In this document: piece after piece, positions 60,063 through 64,000 of the stretch
Layout of the letters: every line of letters begins with the position of its first letter
Position numbering within the stretch: position 1 is the first letter of the stretch
DNA from: Sphingomonas glacialis
GTDB lineage: Bacteria > Pseudomonadota > Alphaproteobacteria > Sphingomonadales > Sphingomonadaceae
Assembly: GCF_006439055.1 (NCBI RefSeq)
Contig: NZ_RCZC01000001.1
Location: 248,001 to 312,000, forward strand
Length of the DNA stretch: 64,000 bases
Reading direction: 5' to 3'
The notes under the pieces: generated by a model
What the model saw: only the letters and a program-made list of their open reading frames with translations
Databases searched by the model: none
What the model was told of the DNA's origin: nothing
Program-made: the position numbers and the translations under genes

Positions 60063-60090
60063 GGGCGGGGAATGTCGCCATTCCCCGCCC
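60063..60090. terminator. Bidirectional terminator between convergent genes
   Basis: GGGCGGGGAATG, loop TCGC, CATTCCCCGCCC: a perfect 12-pair stem. On the minus strand it is followed by TTTT, so it best serves the beta-barrel gene. The stem may also stop read-through from the receptor gene. Confidence 0.85.
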
Positions 60091-60117
60091 CCTCGCGCTG
60101 TCCGAAAAAAGTTTGGC

Positions 60118-60765
60118 TTAGAAGTGCGTGATCACGCCCAGCATCGGCCGCAGGCTGTGGAAGTTGCCGAACGTGTTGACTTCGGCGCGGATGCGGAAGC
60201 CAGCATTCCCGGTGATGCCCTTCAAGCCGATGTCCTTCGGACCGAACTCGGTGCCGATCCCGTAGGTGATCGCGCCGTAGTTCTTGTCGTTACGGTTGCC
60301 GGTCGTGTAGGCGGGGAACTTGTCGAAATCGACCCACTGATAGCCGACCTTGCCGTAGAACATGCCGCTGTCGCCAGCGCGGACGCCGAAGCGGCCAGCT
60401 GCGCCATATTCCCAATCGATGTTGCCCGAAACGCCCTTGGCGACGCTGCCTTCGGCACCGACGAACACCGGCCCGAGCGGAACGTTGATACCTGCGACGC
60501 CCTGAACGAGCGCGCCGGCGAGGCGATAGTTGTTGCGCAGCGAACCGTTGGCGTTGAGCGCCTGCGGGATGCCGTGGTTACGCTCGTTGTCGAACTGTTC
60601 CCAGCCGCCCATCACGCCTACATAGGGCTCGATGCCGAACGCACGGCTGCCGTCGGGTGCGGTCGGACCGGTCTCGACCGGAGCAGCCGGAGGCGCGTCC
60701 TGAGCGAAGGCGGGTGCAGCGACGGCCACGGCCAGCGCGGCAGCGGCGAGTTTAAGAGTACGCAT
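60118..60765 (-). CDS. Outer-membrane beta-barrel protein (opacity/OmpA-like barrel)
   Basis: A 215-residue secreted protein with a signal peptide (MRTLKLAAAALAVAVAAPAFA, AQD) and an acidic/Pro-rich spacer to about residue 40. Eight or so amphipathic strands follow: GIEPYVGVMGGWEQF, YRLAGALVQGVAGINVPLG, VFVGAEGSVAKG, MFYGKVGYQWVDF, GAITYGIGTEFGP, GNAGFRIRAEVNTFG and SLRPMLGVITHF. The last ends in Phe. It fits the small eight-stranded barrels that are abundant in sphingomonad outer membranes. It may have a structural role. It is divergent from gnd, with 410 bases between, and convergent with the TonB receptor. Confidence 0.85.
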   Translation of the reverse strand: MRTLKLAAAALAVAVAAPAFAQDAPPAAPVETGPTAPDGSRAFGIEPYVGVMGGWEQFDNERNHGIPQALNANGSLRNNYRLAGALVQGVAGINVPLGPVFVGAEGSVAKGVSGNIDWEYGAAGRFGVRAGDSGMFYGKVGYQWVDFDKFPAYTTGNRNDKNYGAITYGIGTEFGPKDIGLKGITGNAGFRIRAEVNTFGNFHSLRPMLGVITHF

Positions 60766-61175
60766 TTGTAATGACCTTATCTACGGACGTTTTTTAGGGG
60801 GTGTGCCGGGATGTGTCCGGAAAGCCCGGTGCGCCCTTAACAAGCTTTGGCGGCCGATGTTGCACCGCAGCGGAATAATCCTGTCAGCGCGGGATTTTGT
60901 CACATTTCTGCAACGGTTTCTTTCCACAAGATGAACAAAACCGCGGAAAACATTGGAATCGATACTTTCAGGCACCGACCGGTCGGTGCCAGAAAGTGGC
61001 GCATCCGCCCGAATCGTCGAGTCGTCGAACCACCCGCCCGCCCGGAAGCGATGCCCTGTCGGCAACCAACCGGTCCGCAAAACCACCCGCATCGTCGCAT
61101 CCAGCATTGAGGACAGACGTCAGCATATCGACCTGTCGCAGCGCGGTGACTGACACCGTTATGGGACCAGCGACA
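60766..61175. other. Gene-free divergent region between the beta-barrel gene and gnd
   Basis: I see no coding sequence in these 410 bases. They should contain the minus-strand promoter of the barrel gene and the plus-strand promoter of gnd. The stretch near 60895-60965 is relatively AT-rich. The notable element is the palindrome at 60965-60996. Confidence 0.6.
60965..60996. repeat. Long palindrome containing a perfect 20-base core
   Basis: GGCACCGACCGGTCGGTGCC (60971-60990) is exactly self-complementary. The flanks CTTTC and GAAAG extend the symmetry to 32 bases with one mismatched pair (A opposite A). It could be an operator or a cruciform-forming site. Confidence 0.75.
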
Positions 61176-62605
61176 ATGAGTGATGGCTGCGACATCGGCG
61201 TCTTTGGCCTCGCGACGATGGGGGCGAACCTCGCGCGCAACGCCGCCCGCAAGGGCTTTCGCGTCGCGCTGTACAACGCCATCACGAGCGGACGACGACC
61301 TTGCTCGAGCGGCACGGCGACGAAGGCGATTTCGTCGCATCCGACACGGTCGAGGCGTTCATCGCCTCGCTCAAACGCCCGCGTGCGATCATCCTGATGG
61401 TCAAGGCGGGCGATGCCGTCGATGGCGTCATCGACGAGCTGAGCCCGTTGCTCGACCCGGGCGATATCCTGATCGACGCGGGCAATTCGCTCTTCTCGGA
61501 TACCGACCGGCGCGTCGGCATGGCCGCCGCCAAGGGTCTGCGCTTCGTCGGCATGGGCGTTTCGGGTGGCGAGCAAGGCGCGCTCGACGGCCCGAGCATG
61601 ATGCCGGGGGGCGATCGCTCCGCCTATGACCAGTTGGCGCCGATCCTCACGCAGATGGCCGCGCAGGTCGATGGAGACGCCTGCTGCAGCTATGTCGGAC
61701 CGGGCGGCGCGGGGCATTACGTCAAGATGGTGCACAACGGCATCGAATATGCCGACATGCAGGTGATCGCCGAGATCTACGACATCCTCCGCACCACGCA
61801 CGGCCTGGCAGCGCCGGACATCGCCGACATATTCGCCGGCTGGCGCGACGGCGACCTGTCCTCCTACCTGCTCGACATTACGATCGACGTGCTGCGGCGG
61901 CGCGACGATGCGACGGGCGGCAGCCTGGTCGATCTCGTGCTCGACGAAGCCGAGCAGAAGGGCACGGGCCGCTGGACGGCGATGGACGCGTTCCGGCTCG
62001 GCGTGGTGGGCACGTCGACCGCGGCGGCGGTTGGCGCGCGAGTCTTGTCGGCTGGCAAAGTGCTGCGGTTGCGCGCCGCCGGTGTGCTCGACGGCCCCGC
62101 CGCTACGGTGCGACCACTCGATGCCGCCGCGACCGACGATCTGTCTGCGGCATTGCTCGCGGCGCGGATCGTGGCGTTCTCGCAAGGGTTCGATCAGATT
62201 GCCGCGGCGTCGAAAGAGCATGACTGGCGGATCGATCTCAAGGCGGTCGCCGCGCTGTGGCGGGGCGGCTGCATCATCCGCGCGCGGCTGCTCGACCGGA
62301 TCCTCGACGCGCCGGCGCGCGAAGATTCCGGCGATCCGCTGCTCCTTGCACCATGGTTCCGCGATACCCTCGCACAGACGCAACACGGATGGCGCCGCAC
62401 CGTGGGTATGGCGACCGCCGACGGTGTGCCGACCCCGGTCCTCGCCTCGGCGCTCGCTTACTATGACGGGCTGCGACAGGAGCGGTCGCCGGCCAATCTG
62501 ATCCAGGGCCTGCGCGATGAATTCGGCGCGCACGGCTATCGCCGGGCCGGGTCGGACGACCCGCAGCACACCGACTGGGCGCGATCGGGGACCGACGCGC
62601 AGTAA
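61176..62605 (+). pseudogene. gnd: 6-phosphogluconate dehydrogenase, frameshifted by a one-base deletion
   Basis: The enzyme converts 6-phosphogluconate to ribulose-5-phosphate, making NADPH. The N-terminus from ATG 61176 (CDIGVFGLATMGANLARNAA) runs to VALYN at 61277 and then degenerates. The correct sequence resumes in another frame from about 61286 (ERTTTLLERHGDEGDF) and continues to 62605. Restoring one C after position 61277 gives YNRHHERTTTLLERHG without a break and recovers the Asn-Arg that contacts NADP phosphate. The rest is intact: GMGVSGGEQGAL, GPGGAGHYVKMVHNGIEYADMQ, and the C-terminal helical domain. The reconstructed protein is about 476 residues, the usual size. Either a recent real mutation or a sequencing error. 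Confidence 0.85.
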
Positions 62606-62675
62606 CGCGCGCGACCGAGTGCGTCGCGCCAAGTTCCAGGCTTCCGCGCCACGCCCCCAAAGATGATTTGCGCGA

Positions 62676-62689
62676 TGATAGCGCTACCT
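62676..62689. promoter_or_regulatory. LacI-family operator-like palindrome
   Basis: TGATAGCGCTACCT, with core TAGCGCTA, 36 bases upstream of the esterase start. It closely resembles operators of LacI-type sugar regulators, such as XylR sites of Caulobacter and xanthomonads (TGGTAGCGCTAACA-like, from memory). Confidence 0.5.
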
Positions 62690-62724
62690 CTACACCTGTA
62701 AAAAAATAAAGGTGGAGAGCAGAT

Positions 62725-63714
62725 ATGATACGCCAGCCTCGCGTCGGTCGTCACTTAACCCACGGGCGAATGGTCGGATTCGGGATCGCCATGGCGCTGA
62801 TCCTGGCGACGCCCGCGCTCGCGCAAGGCGACAAGATGGCGCCGATCCCCATCCCCGCCCAGACCGGCGCGATCGACCTCGGCACCGGCAAGCTGCCCGG
62901 CTCGACCCAGCCCGAAGCGTGGCACAGCCAATATGGCAGCGTGTTCGCCCGCAACGTCACCGTCGCCACCCTGATGCCCTTCCTGCCCGATCCGGCGAAA
63001 GCGACCGGCACCGCGGTGATCGTCGCGCCGGGCGGCGGCTTCATGACGCTGTCGATGGAGAACGAAGGCTATGACGTGGCCCGCGCGCTCGCCGCGAAGG
63101 GCGTCGCGGCGTTCGTGCTCAAATACCGGCTGAAGCCGACCCCGGCGACGATGCCGGCGTTCGAACAATCGATGGCCGCGATGTTCGCGCCAGGCGCGCG
63201 CCCACCGCAGCCAAGATCCGATTCGATGACGGCCGGCCTCGCCCCGCAGATCGCCGATGCCCGCGCCGCGTTCGCGCTGGTCCGCCGGCGCGCGGCCGAG
63301 TGGCATGTCGATCCGCAGCGTATCGGCATGGTCGGCTTTTCGGCGGGGGCGATGCTGACGCTGGCGACCACGCTCGAGGGCGTCGATGCCAAGCCCGCGT
63401 TCATCGGCACCATCTACGGTCCGCTGGCGGCGATGAAGGTGCCCGCCGACGCGCCGCCGATCTTCGTCGCGCTGGCGGCGGACGATCCGTTTTTCGGCAA
63501 TGGCGGTTTCGGCCTGATCGAAAGCTGGCGCACGGCCAAGCGTCCGGTCGAATTCCACCTGTTCGAACAGGGCGGACATGGGTTCGGCATGTATCCCAAG
63601 ACGACGACGAGCACCGGCTGGTTCGACGAATTCGTCCGCTGGATGGCGATGCATGATCTGCTCAAGCCGGCGCCCGCGGCAACGGGCGCGGCGACCGGAA
63701 CGGAGACCAAATGA
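62725..63714 (+). CDS. Secreted alpha/beta-hydrolase, acetyl-xylan-esterase-like
   Basis: A 329-residue secreted esterase. The signal peptide includes [17 protein letters not shown] near residue 18-34. The oxyanion motif is [11 protein letters not shown] near 95 (HGGG-like variant PGGG), the nucleophile is in VGFSAGAML near 205, the acid Asp in [13 protein letters not shown] near 252, and the His in [10 protein letters not shown] near 285. This layout matches BD-FAE/COG0657 esterases that remove acetyl or feruloyl groups from hemicellulose. ATG 62725 follows GGTGGAGAGCAGAT. Its stop overlaps the next hydrolase (ATGA). The upstream LacI-type operator supports a sugar-induced polysaccharide operon. 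Confidence 0.88.
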   Translation: MIRQPRVGRHLTHGRMVGFGIAMALILATPALAQGDKMAPIPIPAQTGAIDLGTGKLPGSTQPEAWHSQYGSVFARNVTVATLMPFLPDPAKATGTAVIVAPGGGFMTLSMENEGYDVARALAAKGVAAFVLKYRLKPTPATMPAFEQSMAAMFAPGARPPQPRSDSMTAGLAPQIADARAAFALVRRRAAEWHVDPQRIGMVGFSAGAMLTLATTLEGVDAKPAFIGTIYGPLAAMKVPADAPPIFVALAADDPFFGNGGFGLIESWRTAKRPVEFHLFEQGGHGFGMYPKTTTSTGWFDEFVRWMAMHDLLKPAPAATGAATGTETK

Positions 63715-64000
63715 TGCGTCGGATCCGGCGGCTCGCGCCGCTCCTGCTGGCCTTGGCGACGGCCGGGCCAGCGGCAGCGCAGGATCCCGCGCCGGTCCCC
63801 GCCCCAACCTATACGCCGATCCCGCTCTGGCCCGACGGCGCGCCCGGGTCGGCCGCGCGGCGGAGCGAGCCCGAAATCGGCCGTGATTATTGGCTGCGCA
63901 ACATCCACGATCCCTCGCTGACCGCTTTCCCGGCAGCACCGGCGCATCGCAACGGCGCGGCGATCGTCGTGATTCCCGGCGGCGGGCACAAGCTGCTGGT
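63711..64000 (+). CDS. Second secreted alpha/beta-hydrolase, N-terminal part (runs off right edge)
   Basis: Ninety-six residues are visible. They start at ATG 63711 (a second ATG follows at once) and overlap the upstream stop. The signal peptide ([18 protein letters not shown]) leads to [12 protein letters not shown], the typical opening of secreted acetyl-xylan/rhamnogalacturonan-type esterases, and then [14 protein letters not shown], the oxyanion strand of the fold. The catalytic Ser, Asp and His lie beyond the window. Translational coupling to the preceding esterase suggests the two act on the same polysaccharide. Confidence 0.85.
   Translation, partial: MMRRIRRLAPLLLALATAGPAAAQDPAPVPAPTYTPIPLWPDGAPGSAARRSEPEIGRDYWLRNIHDPSLTAFPAAPAHRNGAAIVVIPGGGHKLL

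Noticed and set aside
61176..61320. Programmed frameshifting in gnd
   Set aside because: There is no slippery heptamer near 61277, and 6-phosphogluconate dehydrogenase is not known to use frameshifting. A one-base deletion restores everything, so mutation or sequence error is simpler.
1..64000. tRNA or rRNA genes
   Set aside because: I scanned the intergenic stretches and saw no cloverleaf ends or rRNA sequence; most gaps are short or filled with palindromic repeats. A covariance search would be needed to exclude small RNAs.

Overview
The window is strongly GC-rich, densely coded DNA from an alphaproteobacterium, most likely a sphingomonad (Sphingomonas or a close relative). This rests on three large TonB-dependent receptors, a TorF-type porin, the rimP-nusA-ylxR-infB-rbfA...truB-rpsO-pnp translation operon with YlxR fused to an L7Ae-like domain, a TPR-sulfotransferase beside a TonB receptor, and two families of GC-rich palindromic intergenic repeats. 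It reads as chromosome. I saw no rRNA, tRNA, CRISPR array, transposase or intact prophage.

Layout. 1-3137 (minus): 5' part of typA and a TonB receptor. 3310-5587: a TelA-family gene, a two-helix membrane partner and a small STAS-like gene. 5771-8487: two overlapping amidohydrolase genes, the second lacking the metal ligands. 8643-11311: an uncharacterised three-gene cassette behind an AT-rich leader: a GH19/peptidoglycan-binding hydrolase broken by an in-frame TGA, a Pro/Ala-rich protein and a membrane protein. 11532-13816: rhlE with a clear promoter and long leader, then a nitroreductase. 13919-21314: an acyl-CoA metabolism neighbourhood (thiolase, SDR dehydrogenase, three hotdog thioesterases, enoyl-CoA hydratase, acyl-CoA synthetase) plus a FUSC membrane protein. 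21426-22652: a PQQ-type sugar dehydrogenase.

22876-35419 is the transcription/translation operon. It is expanded with a 4-oxalocrotonate-tautomerase-like gene after nusA, and with an AbrB/VapC toxin-antitoxin pair, thymidine kinase and an M50 protease between rbfA and truB. The truB gene carries a palindromic repeat inserted in frame. 35561-40410: a DUF885 metallopeptidase-like protein, a histidine acid phosphatase, a MerR/TipAS regulator and an SDR.

40627-54554 is rich in signalling and envelope genes: three OmpR-type two-component systems, a TonB receptor next to a PhoN-like acid phosphatase, a VIT/CCC1 transporter, a DUF3833-like lipoprotein, and a beta-carbonic anhydrase coupled to a SulP transporter. 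54860-60765: TorF-like porin, TPR-sulfotransferase, TonB receptor and an outer-membrane beta-barrel. 61176-62605: gnd disrupted by a one-base deletion. 62725-64000: two overlapping alpha/beta-hydrolase genes behind a LacI-type operator, probably the start of a polysaccharide-utilisation operon that runs off the right edge.

The points most worth follow-up are the repeat insertion inside truB, the vapC gene that apparently starts at CTG, the cassette at 8643-11311, and the two single-base gene disruptions.
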